Assembly (NCBI RefSeq): GCF_003966895.1
Contig: NZ_AP018449.1
Coordinates: 1,908,501-1,972,500, forward strand
Source: Methylomusa anaerophila
GTDB lineage: Bacteria; Bacillota; Negativicutes; Sporomusales; Sporomusaceae
Reading direction: 5' to 3'
DNA: 64,000 nucleotides
Shown here: positions 1 to 8,784 of the stretch, in pieces
How the letters are laid out: each line of letters begins with the position of its first letter
Numbering within the stretch: position 1 is the first letter of the stretch
Notes under the pieces: model-generated
The model's input: only the letters and a program-made list of their open reading frames with translations
The model's database searches: none
What the model was told of the DNA's origin: nothing
Program-made: the position numbers and the translations under genes

Positions 1-18
1 GGGGAGGTTTCCCTCCCC
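1..18 (-). terminator. GC-rich hairpin at window edge
   Basis: Arms GGGGAGG (1-7) and CCTCCCC (12-18) pair over a 4-nt loop just past the stop codon of the small minus-strand ORF at 27-176. The window ends before a U-run could be seen, so calling it a terminator is an inference. Confidence 0.4.
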
Positions 19-26
19 TGGTGGGC

Positions 27-176
27 TCATCCTTTGCGCTTACGCTTTGCGGGCTGTTGGCGCTTTGGGTGAGTTTTCTGTTTTTCGAGTATTTCTAAGA
101 TTAGTTTTAGTATTTCGAGTATCAGTTTTAGTGCTCCGAGTATTGCTAGAATTACGACCCCTTGCTTATCATCCAC
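27..176 (-). CDS. Small amphipathic/hydrophobic 49-aa peptide
   Basis: A 49-codon minus-strand frame opens with GTG at 176, about 11 nt after a GGGAGG Shine-Dalgarno, and stops at 27-29. The peptide is acidic at the start (MDDKQG), then forms a leucine/isoleucine-rich helix with a repeating LKLILEI unit, and ends in a strongly basic tail rich in K and R. A hairpin follows. A membrane-active peptide, type I toxin-like protein or small phage protein all fit the composition. I do not recognise a family, and the ORF is short enough to be chance. Confidence 0.4.
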   Translation of the reverse strand: MDDKQGVVILAILGALKLILEILKLILEILEKQKTHPKRQQPAKRKRKG

Positions 177-275
177 CCATCCAATCCCTCCCTTCCTTTG
201 ATCTAAGTAAATTATACCATATTATTTTGATTATTGCAATACATAAATCAAAAATATTTTTAAAAACTTTTTCAA

Positions 276-298
276 GCCGTCCGAATAGGGCGGTTTTT
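276..298 (+). terminator. Rho-independent terminator upstream of the packaging genes
   Basis: CCGTCC (277-282) pairs with GGGCGG (288-293), one G-T wobble, followed by five T. It probably ends an early-gene transcript coming from left of the window. Confidence 0.5.
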
Positions 299-323
299 CT
301 ATGCTTTAAATGAGGTGATACAC

Positions 324-542
324 ATGGCCAGCATCGTATACTGCAACAATATCCTATGCCGGTTCAATGATAACACCCAACAGACCTGCAGTCTTGATCG
401 CGTTCACTATGTGGACAGGCGTTGCATGTCGTTCAGTAAGCGAAGGGGTGAGAGCTGTGCTGAATTAATGCAGATACAACGACCGAACTGTCACCGGTCA
501 GGCGGCGGCTACAAGTCGGATAGGGTGAGGACGGCCAGGTGA
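324..542 (+). CDS. Small cysteine-rich phage protein
   Basis: A 72-aa protein starting at ATG 324 behind the Shine-Dalgarno GAGGTGAT. It carries six cysteines (C-x4-C-x9-C and three further C) and ends in a basic tail, which suggests a small metal-binding fold. It lies just upstream of the terminase genes, where many Firmicute prophages have a short late regulator or nuclease-associated protein. I do not recognise a family and assign no function. Confidence 0.5.
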   Translation: MASIVYCNNILCRFNDNTQQTCSLDRVHYVDRRCMSFSKRRGESCAELMQIQRPNCHRSGGGYKSDRVRTAR

Positions 543-632
543 TCACGGGTCCTTCCAGGAATCTAGCTGGCTTACGAGTCGTACGAGCCCCGACTTTTGC
601 CTCTGTGAAATTTGATTTTTGGGGTTGAAACT

Positions 633-1163
633 TTGGCAAGGAAAAAAAATATAGATAGTCCACCACAAAAAGATACACAAATAACAACGTCAGATAAATC
701 CTGGGTTTACAGCACTTCTGAAACATGCCAGTTTTTTGGTGTAAGCGCCGAAACGCTTTCAAATTGGGAAAAGCGCGGTGCTCCTAAAGAAGGATATGGC
801 AAATGGGATATTAAGAAGCTTGTGGAGTGGAAGTACGGGGCGAGTGCTGGAGATAAGAGCCCTGAGGCTCGCAAGCTTGCCGCTGATGCCGACTACCGCG
901 AAGCAAAGGCTGCTCAGGAGGCTATTAAGTTGGCTGTGGCCGAAGGAAGATATATCTCGGCGGGGCAGGTTACTGCTGATTTGAAAAGATTATTTACTGT
1001 TTTAAAGCGGTCGCTTATGGCTATTGGTCATGATATAGCGACTGAATTAAACACATTAGATTCAGATATTGCTTTGGTGGCTAAAAAGGTGGTCGATGAT
1101 GCGGTGTACAACGCACTCTCACAACTTGCACAAAAAGGCGAGTATATCCAAAGAAAGAAATAG
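633..1163 (+). CDS. Phage terminase small subunit (Nu1-like)
   Basis: A 176-aa protein, probably from TTG 633 (GGGG at 621-624), although the frame is open from 612. Residues about 20-60 form a winged helix-turn-helix of the Nu1 type (STSETCQFFGVSAETLSNWEKR), which in this family recognises the phage packaging site. A charged helical segment follows (ADYREAKAAQEAIKLAVAEGR), typical for oligomerisation and for contact with the large subunit. The large-subunit gene overlaps its 3' end. The position as first packaging gene supports the call. Confidence 0.8.
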   Translation: MARKKNIDSPPQKDTQITTSDKSWVYSTSETCQFFGVSAETLSNWEKRGAPKEGYGKWDIKKLVEWKYGASAGDKSPEARKLAADADYREAKAAQEAIKLAVAEGRYISAGQVTADLKRLFTVLKRSLMAIGHDIATELNTLDSDIALVAKKVVDDAVYNALSQLAQKGEYIQRKK

Positions 1164-2925
1164 CTGGCCGACATATATCCAGGATGCTTTAGATACCTTT
1201 AGGCCTCCTGAAAAACTGACGGTTTCAGAATGGACAAATAAGTTCCGGATTCTTGATGAAAAATCCAGTGCATCACCGGGACAATGGAAAACCGAAAGGA
1301 CTCCATACTTGCGAAGGATTATGGACGAATTCTGTAATCCTGAGATTGAGAATATTACTTTCGTTGCCGGCAGTCAGTTAGGTAAAACTGAAGCTGAATA
1401 TAATATGCTCTGCTACGCTATCGACCAAGATCCTGGTCCTGTTTTGGTGGTTTATCCAACGGACAAGCTTGCAGAGTTTGCCAGTGAAAACCGACTACAG
1501 CCAATGTTTAAGCTGTCACCGGCTATTATGGACAAATTCGATGAACGAGCAAGCGATAAACTTGAGCTTCAGTTTATAAACAATTATGTAGCTTTAGTTG
1601 GCGCCAATTCTCCATCTGATTTAGCAACAAGGCCAGTACGATATATATTTTTTGATGAAATTGATAAATATCCAAAATGGGCCGGTAGAGAAGCAAATCC
1701 ACTGTCTTTAGCAGAAGAGCGTCAAAAGACGTTTTATAATAAAAAGACTGTTAAAGTTTCTACTCCTACAATCAAACTCGGTAATATCTGGCGATCATAT
1801 GAAAAAGCGGATTTAAGATTGAAATATGAAGTTCCTTGTCCCCACTGCGGTCATAAACAATTATTTGTTTTTAAACAAATCAAATGGCCTGAAGGGATGA
1901 GTGATCCTCAGCTTGTTCGATTCGCTGCGTGGTATGAATGTGAACACTGCTACCAAAGAATTGATGACCGTCATAAAATGGAGATGCTCCGCAGCGGCGA
2001 CTGGAAAGAGCAGAATGTTCCGGTTGGCCGTGTTAAATCTATAGCATTTCATCTAAATTCAATTTATTCACCCTGGTTGACATTCGGGGATGTAGCGGCA
2101 AAATTCTTATCGACCAAAGAGAATCCTGAAGATCTTATGAATTTTATTAACTCCTGGCTCGCAGAACCTTGGGAAGATAAGGCCAGCAGAATGCGCTCCG
2201 ACGTTGTATTGGAAAAACAACTGGATTATGAACAAGGTCGGGTCTATGATCAGGCCCAACTACTGACACTTGGCGTAGACGTTCAGTTAAACCATTTCTG
2301 GTGGGGTGTGCGAGCTTGGGGGCCAAGGTTAACATCCTGGTTGGTTGACTATGGCCGGGTTGAAACATGGATCGAAATTGAAAATATTATTTACAGACCT
2401 TATCCATCTACATTGGGTGAGGTCTTTCATATTAATCTGGCTTGCATTGACTCTGGATATAACACGGATGAAGTATACCAGTTCTGCGCAATGCATCAGG
2501 ATGTATGTTTGCCGACCAAGGGGTCTTCAAAAGCTATGCGGTCGAGATATAGCGTTTCGAAACTTGATAAATTCTTTGGATTGCTGCTGTATATCTTTGA
2601 CCCCAATCAGTTAAAAGATTTTATTGCCGGCAGGCTGAGCGTTCCGGCCGGCGAACCGGGTTCCTGGAATGGGTATCAAGGCTGTGACCGGCGCTATGCC
2701 GACATGATTTGTTCCGAGCAGAAAGTCGAACAGAAAGATAAAAAAGGCCGAGTCACATATGAATGGCAGCCGATCAGTAGCCACGCACAAAATCACATGC
2801 TTGACGTGGAAGTAAACTGCACGCTGGCAGCTGAGATTGCTGGGGTCAGGTATTTGGTTGAGCCGGAGCCGGTTATTGCGGTACCTGAGTGCGAGGGTAG
2901 GAAAAGTAATTGGCTTAGGAGGTGA
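1096..2925 (+). CDS. Phage terminase large subunit (GpA family)
   Basis: ATPase-nuclease motor that packages DNA into the prohead. The protein is about 609 aa. The Walker A-like segment is VAGSQLGKTEAEYN, the Walker B is RYIFFDEIDKYP, and a zinc-knuckle pair (CPHCGHKQ, CEHCYQR) sits mid-protein, as in lambda gpA relatives. The C-terminal half carries nuclease-domain acids (LGVDVQ, ACIDSGYNTDEVY). The start is uncertain: ATG 1096 has AAGGTGG upstream but lies inside the small-subunit gene, and conserved sequence begins only near codon 25. Overlap with the small subunit suggests coupled translation. Confidence 0.92.
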   Translation: MMRCTTHSHNLHKKASISKERNSWPTYIQDALDTFRPPEKLTVSEWTNKFRILDEKSSASPGQWKTERTPYLRRIMDEFCNPEIENITFVAGSQLGKTEAEYNMLCYAIDQDPGPVLVVYPTDKLAEFASENRLQPMFKLSPAIMDKFDERASDKLELQFINNYVALVGANSPSDLATRPVRYIFFDEIDKYPKWAGREANPLSLAEERQKTFYNKKTVKVSTPTIKLGNIWRSYEKADLRLKYEVPCPHCGHKQLFVFKQIKWPEGMSDPQLVRFAAWYECEHCYQRIDDRHKMEMLRSGDWKEQNVPVGRVKSIAFHLNSIYSPWLTFGDVAAKFLSTKENPEDLMNFINSWLAEPWEDKASRMRSDVVLEKQLDYEQGRVYDQAQLLTLGVDVQLNHFWWGVRAWGPRLTSWLVDYGRVETWIEIENIIYRPYPSTLGEVFHINLACIDSGYNTDEVYQFCAMHQDVCLPTKGSSKAMRSRYSVSKLDKFFGLLLYIFDPNQLKDFIAGRLSVPAGEPGSWNGYQGCDRRYADMICSEQKVEQKDKKGRVTYEWQPISSHAQNHMLDVEVNCTLAAEIAGVRYLVEPEPVIAVPECEGRKSNWLRR

Positions 2926-2933
2926 TGAATTAC

Positions 2934-3140
2934 ATGGAGACACTTGTACAGCAGCTTGAAAGAGTGCAGACTGCAATTGCCGCCATCGAATCTGGTGCCC
3001 AGGAATACGGCATTGGTAGTAGAAAAGTTACCAAGGGTGATTTAAAAACGCTTTATGAGCGTGAGGCAAGCTTAAAACAGCAGTTAGCATATGAGACTGT
3101 CGGTACAACTAGGGCTTACGCCAGATGGCCCACACGGTAG
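2934..3140 (+). CDS. gpW-like head-tail joining protein
   Basis: A small protein of 68 aa from ATG 2934, well placed behind AGGAGGTGAT; ATG 2925 is too close to that site. Two helices with a short hairpin (LERVQTAIAAIESGAQEYGI, RKVTKGDLKTLYEREASL) match the lambda gpW family, which sits at the portal and is needed before tail attachment. The place between large terminase and portal is the lambda order. It overlaps the extended portal reading frame but not the preferred portal start. Confidence 0.75.
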   Translation: METLVQQLERVQTAIAAIESGAQEYGIGSRKVTKGDLKTLYEREASLKQQLAYETVGTTRAYARWPTR

Positions 3141-3157
3141 GAGGTAACGAGGTAACT

Positions 3158-4666
3158 ATGAATTTTATCGATAAAGTCATATCCTTAGTATCACCGCGTT
3201 GGGCTTATGCGCGGGAAGCCTATCGCCAGGCTACTGAAGTTTTACGTAACTATGACGCAGCTCGTATGGACAGGCTGGGCAACGGCTGGGCGGCAGCTGG
3301 TGGTACCGCTGAACAAATTGACCGGCCGTATCGAGAACGATTACTTCGTCGGGCGAGGGATTTGGAACGCAATAATGATATTGCCAAAAGCGTTATTTTG
3401 TCATTTGAGCGTAATGTTGTCGGCAGAGGATTCAATCTACAGGCACGGGTCAAAAAGAAAAACGATGACGATGACGAAAAGAGCAACAAAGCTATCGAAA
3501 AATCCTGGAAAAAATGGTGCCATCATGAAAATTGCGACGTTACCGGTCAGTCATCATTCAATGAAATATTAAAGATGCTCATTCGCCGGCGTATTGTAGA
3601 CGGTGAAATTTTTATTGTTAAAACCTATGATAATACTGCTAAAATACCTTTCAGAATTCAGCTTATTGAGCCGGACCAGCTTGATACTTCTCGGCAGTAT
3701 GGCGAAAGCGGTAATCTTGTGAAATCCGGTGTGGAGGTCAATAAAGTAAATAAACCGGTAGCGTATTGGCTTTATGAAACGTTGCCTGATGGATATTTTG
3801 CTGTAAATTCAATCCGGGTCCCGGCGGAACGGGTAATTCATCTTTTCAGTAAGCATCGTCCAACGCAGGTCCGTGGTATTTCGGAGTTAGCCAGTTCTAT
3901 GGATTCGATTCGCGACTCTGGCGAATATCTGGAAGCAGAACGGGTCAAAGCAAGAATTGCTGCGTGCTTTTCCATGTTTGTAAAAGTGGCGCCAGGAAGC
4001 ACAAATCCGTATGCCAAAATACAAAGAATGCCGGTTGAAGGACAAAAAAGCCCTAAACGGGTGGATACCATTGAACCAGGCATGATTGAGTATCTGCAGC
4101 CTGGTGAGGAAATTGAGGTTGCAAACCCAGGCAATATCCCCACAAATACAAAAGATTTCGTGGAGCAACAGCAACGTTTAGTCGGTGCCGGCCAAGGTCT
4201 TAGTTATGAAATGATCAGCCGTGATGTATCAAAAGTAACATATTCTTCGGCCCGACAAGGATTACTTGAAGATCGGAAAACTTTTGAGCCAATTCAAGAT
4301 TATTTGATTGAGCATGCCTGCATTGGAATTTTTACGGAATTCCTGATTAGTGCAGTGCTGGCTGGAGAGGTTGAAATCAAGGACTTCTGGCAAGACAAAG
4401 ACCGGTATTTGGAACATGTTTGGATTCCGTCAGGATGGACATGGATTGATCCACTGAAAGATGTGAAGGCCAGCGGTGAGGAAGTCGATTCGAATTTTGC
4501 TACCTTGGAAGAAAAATGCGCTGAACAAGGCAAGGACTGGAAGGAGGTTATTAATCAAAGAGCCCGAGAAAAGAAATACATACAAGAAAAAGGAGTAGGA
4601 AGTGATAACAATGTCAATGAGGGCGGAGGAAATAAAAAAACGCCGGCAGCAGGAGCAGGGGGTTAA
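3158..4666 (+). CDS. Phage portal protein (lambda gpB family)
   Basis: About 502 aa, forming the dodecameric ring through which DNA enters and leaves the capsid. The start is ATG 3158, behind GGAGGTAACGAGG. The region around residues 65-110 (ERNNDIAKSVILSFERNVVG) and the block IRRRIVDGEIFIVK, IQLIEPDQLD, VIHLFSKHRPTQVRGISELA are typical of lambda-type portals. The C-terminus is acidic and then glycine-rich, probably disordered. Its last 56 nt overlap the capsid-protease gene, implying translational coupling. Confidence 0.92.
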   Translation: MNFIDKVISLVSPRWAYAREAYRQATEVLRNYDAARMDRLGNGWAAAGGTAEQIDRPYRERLLRRARDLERNNDIAKSVILSFERNVVGRGFNLQARVKKKNDDDDEKSNKAIEKSWKKWCHHENCDVTGQSSFNEILKMLIRRRIVDGEIFIVKTYDNTAKIPFRIQLIEPDQLDTSRQYGESGNLVKSGVEVNKVNKPVAYWLYETLPDGYFAVNSIRVPAERVIHLFSKHRPTQVRGISELASSMDSIRDSGEYLEAERVKARIAACFSMFVKVAPGSTNPYAKIQRMPVEGQKSPKRVDTIEPGMIEYLQPGEEIEVANPGNIPTNTKDFVEQQQRLVGAGQGLSYEMISRDVSKVTYSSARQGLLEDRKTFEPIQDYLIEHACIGIFTEFLISAVLAGEVEIKDFWQDKDRYLEHVWIPSGWTWIDPLKDVKASGEEVDSNFATLEEKCAEQGKDWKEVINQRAREKKYIQEKGVGSDNNVNEGGGNKKTPAAGAGG

Positions 4667-6653
4667 GCAATATCGATATCTTAAACTGATTGAAATGCGA
4701 GCCGTTGACGGTGAAGAAGGCGTTTACGAATTTAGCTTTTCCAGCGAAACGCCAGTGCAGCGCTGGTGGGGAACCGAAGTACTTGGCCACGATCCGGGCG
4801 AACCAAAATTGGAGCGGCTGAAAACAGTAGGCTCTTTTTTATTTGCTCATGGCCGCGATCCTAATCACGGTTTGGTTCCGTTAGGGCCGATTGTGGATGC
4901 TTGGCAGGATGAACAAGCTCGAACCTGCCGCGTCAAAGTACAGTTTGACGGCGATGGACAAGCCCAGATAATCAAGGGGAAAGTGGATAATAAGTCTTTA
5001 CGCGGTATTTCTATGGGGTACATAATCAATTCGTATACTGTCGTAGAACCGGGAAAAACGGTACGCGGATTTACTGGTCCTTGCGAAATTGCCATTGACT
5101 GGGAGCCACTTGAAGTCAGCTTGGAGCCGGTAGCCGCTGATCCGAATGTCGGGATTGGGCGCTCAGTTGAACCGGATGAAACAGATATCGCCGGGATTGT
5201 GACGGATATTTTGAAAAATGATGAAAGTATTCGTTCTCTGTTTAAGTCGGCGCCAATCACCGTACAGGTTGAAGCAGTTTCTGCACAACCGCAAGCCCAA
5301 AATAAACAAGAAGAAAGAAGGAGTGAAGAATCTATGCCTGAAACCAATACTCAGACCGACACCACTACGCAAACATCGGAAGAAGTCAGAGCACAGGAGA
5401 CGCAGAGAACTCTGGAGATTACAGAGCTTTGCCGAAATTTTCCTCAGTTGGAATTAGATACAACGGAGTTTATACGTTCTGGTGCCACAGTTGCAGAAGT
5501 GAACAAAGAAATTGTTCACCGGTTGGCCAAACAAAGAACCCCGATTGGAACCCCTGCGATAGAAGTTGGCCAGGAGGATGTCGATAAGTTCCGTGCAGCT
5601 GCATCGGATGCGATGTCTTTCCGCGCAGGTCTGAGTGTAGAAAAACCCGCTGCCGGCTTTGAAGAACTTCGTGGCATGACCATGATTGACTTGGCTCGTG
5701 AGTGTTATCAGCGTACACACGGAAAAGCCTTTCGGGGGTATGACCGGAAAGGGTTAGTGCGTGCGGTTATTTCCTCATCTGATTTCCCCAATGTCTTGTC
5801 CAATGTCGCTAATAAATCGCTGATGACTGCATATCAAACCGCGCCCACAACTTACCAGCAATGGACCAAACGCGGCAATCTAAATGACTATAAGCCAGCT
5901 TTGCGGGTACAGGTCAGCGAGGCGCCACTGCTGCGTAAAGTCGGGAAGGGCGGCGAATACAAATACGTGGCTATGTCCGATGCCGGTGAATACATTCAAC
6001 TGGAAAAATACGGGGAGTTGTTTAGCTTAACCCGGGAAGATATCATCAATGACGATTTGCAGGCCTTGACGGATATCCCGACCAAGTTCGGCTCTGCTGC
6101 CCGTATTACGATCAACTATTCCGTATACTCAATTCTTAGTGGCAATCCCAAAATGGCAGACGGCAATCAATTGTTTAGTGCTACTCATGCCAATATTGAA
6201 GCAGTGGAAAAGGCGGCCCCGAGTAAAGACACATTTAAGGCTGCGTTCACATCCATGGCGAAACAAAAGGGCTTACAAAAGAAAGATGCTGTACCGCTAA
6301 ACATTACGCCCGCATTTTGGATTGGTCCTGTAGCACTGAAATTTGACGCACTGCAATTAGTGAGATCAACGGTGGACGTTGGCGCCAACAATGCCGCAGT
6401 TAACGTATTTCAGGATCTATTAACCGTAGTTGCAGATGCGCAACTGGATGCCGTCGACCCTGATGCCTATTACTTTGCCACATCCCCTGGTTTCATTGAC
6501 ACGATAGAAGTCGCATTCCTCAACGGAGTTGATACTCCGTATATTGAAACGCAGCCCGGTTTTGAGGTTGATGGTATTACCTATAAGGTGCGGTCAGAAT
6601 TCGGTGTTAAGGCGCTTGATTACCGTGGTCTATACAAAAACCCCGGTAAATAA
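4611..6653 (+). CDS. Prohead protease / major capsid protein fusion
   Basis: A 680-aa fusion. Residues about 15-190 form a prohead-protease domain with a His-containing segment (FLFAHGRDPNHG) and a Ser in KSLRGISMGY, as in HK97-type proteases. Residues about 200-330 are a charged, Q/T/E-rich scaffold-like linker, and residues about 340-680 are a capsid domain close to Mu gpT (GELFSLTREDIINDD, GLYKNPGK). In most phages these are separate genes, but such fusions occur in Firmicute prophages. ATG 5334 lies in frame with its own AAGGAG 10 nt upstream and could yield scaffold-capsid alone. Confidence 0.9.
   Translation: MSMRAEEIKKRRQQEQGVKQYRYLKLIEMRAVDGEEGVYEFSFSSETPVQRWWGTEVLGHDPGEPKLERLKTVGSFLFAHGRDPNHGLVPLGPIVDAWQDEQARTCRVKVQFDGDGQAQIIKGKVDNKSLRGISMGYIINSYTVVEPGKTVRGFTGPCEIAIDWEPLEVSLEPVAADPNVGIGRSVEPDETDIAGIVTDILKNDESIRSLFKSAPITVQVEAVSAQPQAQNKQEERRSEESMPETNTQTDTTTQTSEEVRAQETQRTLEITELCRNFPQLELDTTEFIRSGATVAEVNKEIVHRLAKQRTPIGTPAIEVGQEDVDKFRAAASDAMSFRAGLSVEKPAAGFEELRGMTMIDLARECYQRTHGKAFRGYDRKGLVRAVISSSDFPNVLSNVANKSLMTAYQTAPTTYQQWTKRGNLNDYKPALRVQVSEAPLLRKVGKGGEYKYVAMSDAGEYIQLEKYGELFSLTREDIINDDLQALTDIPTKFGSAARITINYSVYSILSGNPKMADGNQLFSATHANIEAVEKAAPSKDTFKAAFTSMAKQKGLQKKDAVPLNITPAFWIGPVALKFDALQLVRSTVDVGANNAAVNVFQDLLTVVADAQLDAVDPDAYYFATSPGFIDTIEVAFLNGVDTPYIETQPGFEVDGITYKVRSEFGVKALDYRGLYKNPGK
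5317..5336 (+). promoter_or_regulatory. Internal ribosome binding site and ATG within the capsid fusion
   Basis: GAAGGAG (5317-5323) stands 10 nt before ATG 5334, codon 242 of the fusion, at the start of the acidic linker (MPETNTQ). It would allow excess capsid subunit relative to protease. The site is seen in the sequence; its use is an inference. Confidence 0.5.
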
Positions 6654-6692
6654 TTACAGGGTTAAATATTAAAAATTTGGAGGTATGGCCGA

Positions 6693-7160
6693 ATGGCTAG
6701 ACAAGGCGTATTTCAACAAAGTGGTGACATTATTGATTATTTAAATAGTGGTGAAAGTGTGATTACTGCCGGTCAGGTGGTGCCGCTGACTTCACGGATT
6801 GGTTTTGCGGTGGACGACATTGCGCCCGGCGCTATTGGTGGCGTTGTGGTGAAAGGTGTATTTAATAATGTACCAGCCGATAATTCAGTTGCTTTCAACG
6901 TAGGTGACCCGCTATATTGGGATGCTACTGCAGGTGAGGTTACCAAAACATCCACGAATAATACACCTGCTGGCTGGAGTGTTGCTGCAAAAGCTCAAGC
7001 CGACACAATTGTTGTGGTGCAAATTGAAGATCCGCTTCCCGTCGGAACAGTGACTCAGCAACCTGCCCAAGACGATAGCACTGCCGCCACGATTGCTGAT
7101 TTGAAAACAGATTTTAATGCATTGCTAGCAAAACTGCGTAGTGCCGGGATAATCGGGTGA
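6693..7160 (+). CDS. DUF2190-type capsid decoration protein
   Basis: A 155-aa protein with a strong Shine-Dalgarno (GGAGG) before ATG 6693. The N-terminal two-thirds is a beta-rich fold (ITAGQVVPLTSRIGFAVDD, GDPLYWDATAGEVT) characteristic of the DUF2190 family. These proteins sit directly after the major capsid gene and are thought to decorate or cement the capsid surface. The tail carries a short helix (ADLKTDFNALLAKLRSAG), which may drive oligomerisation. The position is as expected. Confidence 0.8.
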   Translation: MARQGVFQQSGDIIDYLNSGESVITAGQVVPLTSRIGFAVDDIAPGAIGGVVVKGVFNNVPADNSVAFNVGDPLYWDATAGEVTKTSTNNTPAGWSVAAKAQADTIVVVQIEDPLPVGTVTQQPAQDDSTAATIADLKTDFNALLAKLRSAGIIG

Positions 7161-7165
7161 TTTAA

Positions 7166-7489
7166 ATGAGCCTTAAAGATGTAATGGCCGCAGACATTGT
7201 GGCCGTTTTCCTAGACCACGACGAATTTGCCGATTACCACGACATCAACGGACAGCAGGTGCTCTGCGTTGTGGATACTGATACGAATAAAACTCGTAGT
7301 GGTCAGGAATCTGAGCACTATGACGGTATCTTTCTATCAGTCAAAAAGGTATTCGTCAGAGCATCAGATCTTCCCAAACGCCCTTTATGTGGCAAACGGT
7401 TGCGATTCGACAATGAACCATATACCGTCATTGAATGTGTTGAATCTGGTGGCATGTATGAAATTACGATAGGACTGAATGATTCATGA
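7166..7489 (+). CDS. Head-tail connector (gpFII-like)
   Basis: A 107-aa beta-rich protein (GQQVLCVVDTDTNKTR, LRFDNEPYTVIECVESGGM) of the size, fold pattern and position of lambda gpFII-type connectors or of the 'ATP-binding sugar transporter-like' phage family, which closes the portal and presents the tail-docking surface. It starts 5 nt after the decoration gene and overlaps the next gene by ATGA, so the three are translated together. Family assignment rests on position and composition. Confidence 0.6.
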   Translation: MSLKDVMAADIVAVFLDHDEFADYHDINGQQVLCVVDTDTNKTRSGQESEHYDGIFLSVKKVFVRASDLPKRPLCGKRLRFDNEPYTVIECVESGGMYEITIGLNDS

Positions 7490-8055
7490 TTGAATTGACA
7501 GACGATCAATTGAAACGGGCTGAGCAGTTACTGAAACATCTACCAGGTGCACTGCCAAAAGCTGTGGCGAATGCGATTAACCGGGCATCCGAGAGCGCCC
7601 GAGCGGAAGCGGTACGAAAAGCAAGCGAAGAATACGTGATTCGGCCTGGTAGAGTGCGGGAAACCATCGATATTGCCAAAGCTTCGCCGGCCATTTTGTT
7701 TGCCCGGGTGAGGTCCAAAGGCCGGCCAAGGGCGCTTACGTATTTCCAAACCACGCCAAAGCAAGTGCCTAAAAAACGACCCAGAGGTCAATTAGTTGCG
7801 CAAGTCAAACGTAGCGAAGGAGGAGGATCAATTAAAAGCGCCTTTTTAGCTCGGATGAAATCTGGCCATTTGGGTGTGTTTAACCGAACTAATAATTTAA
7901 CCAGTACTGGAAAAGTTGAACTTGTTCAGCGCTATGGCCCTTCAGTACCTCAGATGTTGGAAAACCCAACAATACAGCAGTTTGTAGAGCAAAAAGCCAT
8001 GGAAACGCTTGAAAAACGTTTTGACCACGAACTAGACCGCCTATTGAAAGGATGA
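7486..8055 (+). CDS. Minor tail protein Z (gpZ-like)
   Basis: A 189-aa basic protein. The N-terminal helical region (ALPKAVANAINRASESARAE) followed by a beta segment (PAILFARVRSKGRPRALTYF) and a C-terminal helix (QFVEQKAMETLEKRFDHELD) match the minor tail protein Z family of lambdoid and P2-like prophages, which helps finish the tail before joining to the head. Start ATG 7486 overlaps the stop of the connector gene. Confidence 0.75.
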   Translation: MIELTDDQLKRAEQLLKHLPGALPKAVANAINRASESARAEAVRKASEEYVIRPGRVRETIDIAKASPAILFARVRSKGRPRALTYFQTTPKQVPKKRPRGQLVAQVKRSEGGGSIKSAFLARMKSGHLGVFNRTNNLTSTGKVELVQRYGPSVPQMLENPTIQQFVEQKAMETLEKRFDHELDRLLKG

Positions 8056-8060
8056 TTTGA

Positions 8061-8537
8061 TTGACCCCATTAATCCTGATGGATGAACTTTGCGGATTCC
8101 TCCGTGAAACCGTGAAAGACTTCCGTCTGTCAGCAAAAAAATATGAAACTGCTCCGGTAGTTTATGACGGATATCTCCCGCTGGAAGATGAGCCAGAGCA
8201 GGTTTGTCCGTATGTAATAGCTCGAATCACCAAAGTTAGCGATGCTGACAAAGGTTCCACAACCAAGATCGCAATATTAATTGGTACCCGTGCCGAGGAT
8301 GACGGCTTTTGGCGCGACTGCGTTAATGTCGCTGAACGAATCCGGCAGGCACTGCTTGTCAACCGAGTTTTGGCCAAACGTTTTCGGCTGCAGTTACCGC
8401 TGGAAATCATATTTCCTGAAGGGCAAATGCCGTATCCGGAGGCTGTCTGTGCTTTGGAAACTATTTGGACAATCCCGCAACCACAACCAAGATTGGAGGA
8501 AAACGTCTATGGAGAAAACATCCCCGGATGGAAATAA
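8061..8537 (+). CDS. Tail completion/terminator-like protein
   Basis: A 158-aa protein from TTG 8061, with AAAGGATGA upstream. An alpha/beta pattern with a central strand (VCPYVIARITKVSDADKG, TKIAILIGTRAEDD) and helix (DCVNVAERIRQALLVN) is like small tail-terminator proteins that cap the tail tube. The function is inferred from size, fold pattern and location between gpZ and the sheath. Its 3' end overlaps the next gene by 29 nt. Confidence 0.5.
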   Translation: MTPLILMDELCGFLRETVKDFRLSAKKYETAPVVYDGYLPLEDEPEQVCPYVIARITKVSDADKGSTTKIAILIGTRAEDDGFWRDCVNVAERIRQALLVNRVLAKRFRLQLPLEIIFPEGQMPYPEAVCALETIWTIPQPQPRLEENVYGENIPGWK

Positions 8538-8778
8538 GCCGGAACAATTGATTTATATCGGCCCTAACATACCGGGTGGTGCCTTGCATCGATATCAGGT
8601 ATATAAGGGCGGTATTCCAGAACACCTGACCAATACAATAGAGAAATGTCCTGCAATTCGGGGTCTGTTTGTGCCGGTTGAGCAATTTGCCACCGCAGAA
8701 CAGGCCCTTTCGTCTGTCGGTTCAGCGGAACACACGCTGTTTCAGGCAATTGTGGATTACTTGAAGAAAGGGGGGTAA
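8509..8778 (+). CDS. Small phage protein upstream of the sheath gene
   Basis: An 89-aa protein. ATG 8509 lies behind TTGGAGG and inside the end of the preceding gene. It begins with a hydrophilic segment, then a conserved-looking core (YIGPNIPGGALHRYQVYKGG, FVPVEQFATAEQALSSVGSAEHTLFQ). Short proteins of this kind precede tail-sheath genes in many Clostridia and Negativicutes prophages; their role is not known to me. The longer frame opening at 8281 is not used because nothing resembling a start precedes it. Confidence 0.6.
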   Translation: MEKTSPDGNKPEQLIYIGPNIPGGALHRYQVYKGGIPEHLTNTIEKCPAIRGLFVPVEQFATAEQALSSVGSAEHTLFQAIVDYLKKGG

Positions 8779-8784
8779 ATAACC

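Noticed and set aside
47..313. 88-aa + strand frame at the window start
   Set aside because: It is opposite the better-supported 49-aa minus-strand ORF, has no Shine-Dalgarno, and passes through a hairpin terminator.
543..632. cos or pac site before the small terminase gene
   Set aside because: The position is plausible but no repeat or defined packaging signal could be identified by eye.
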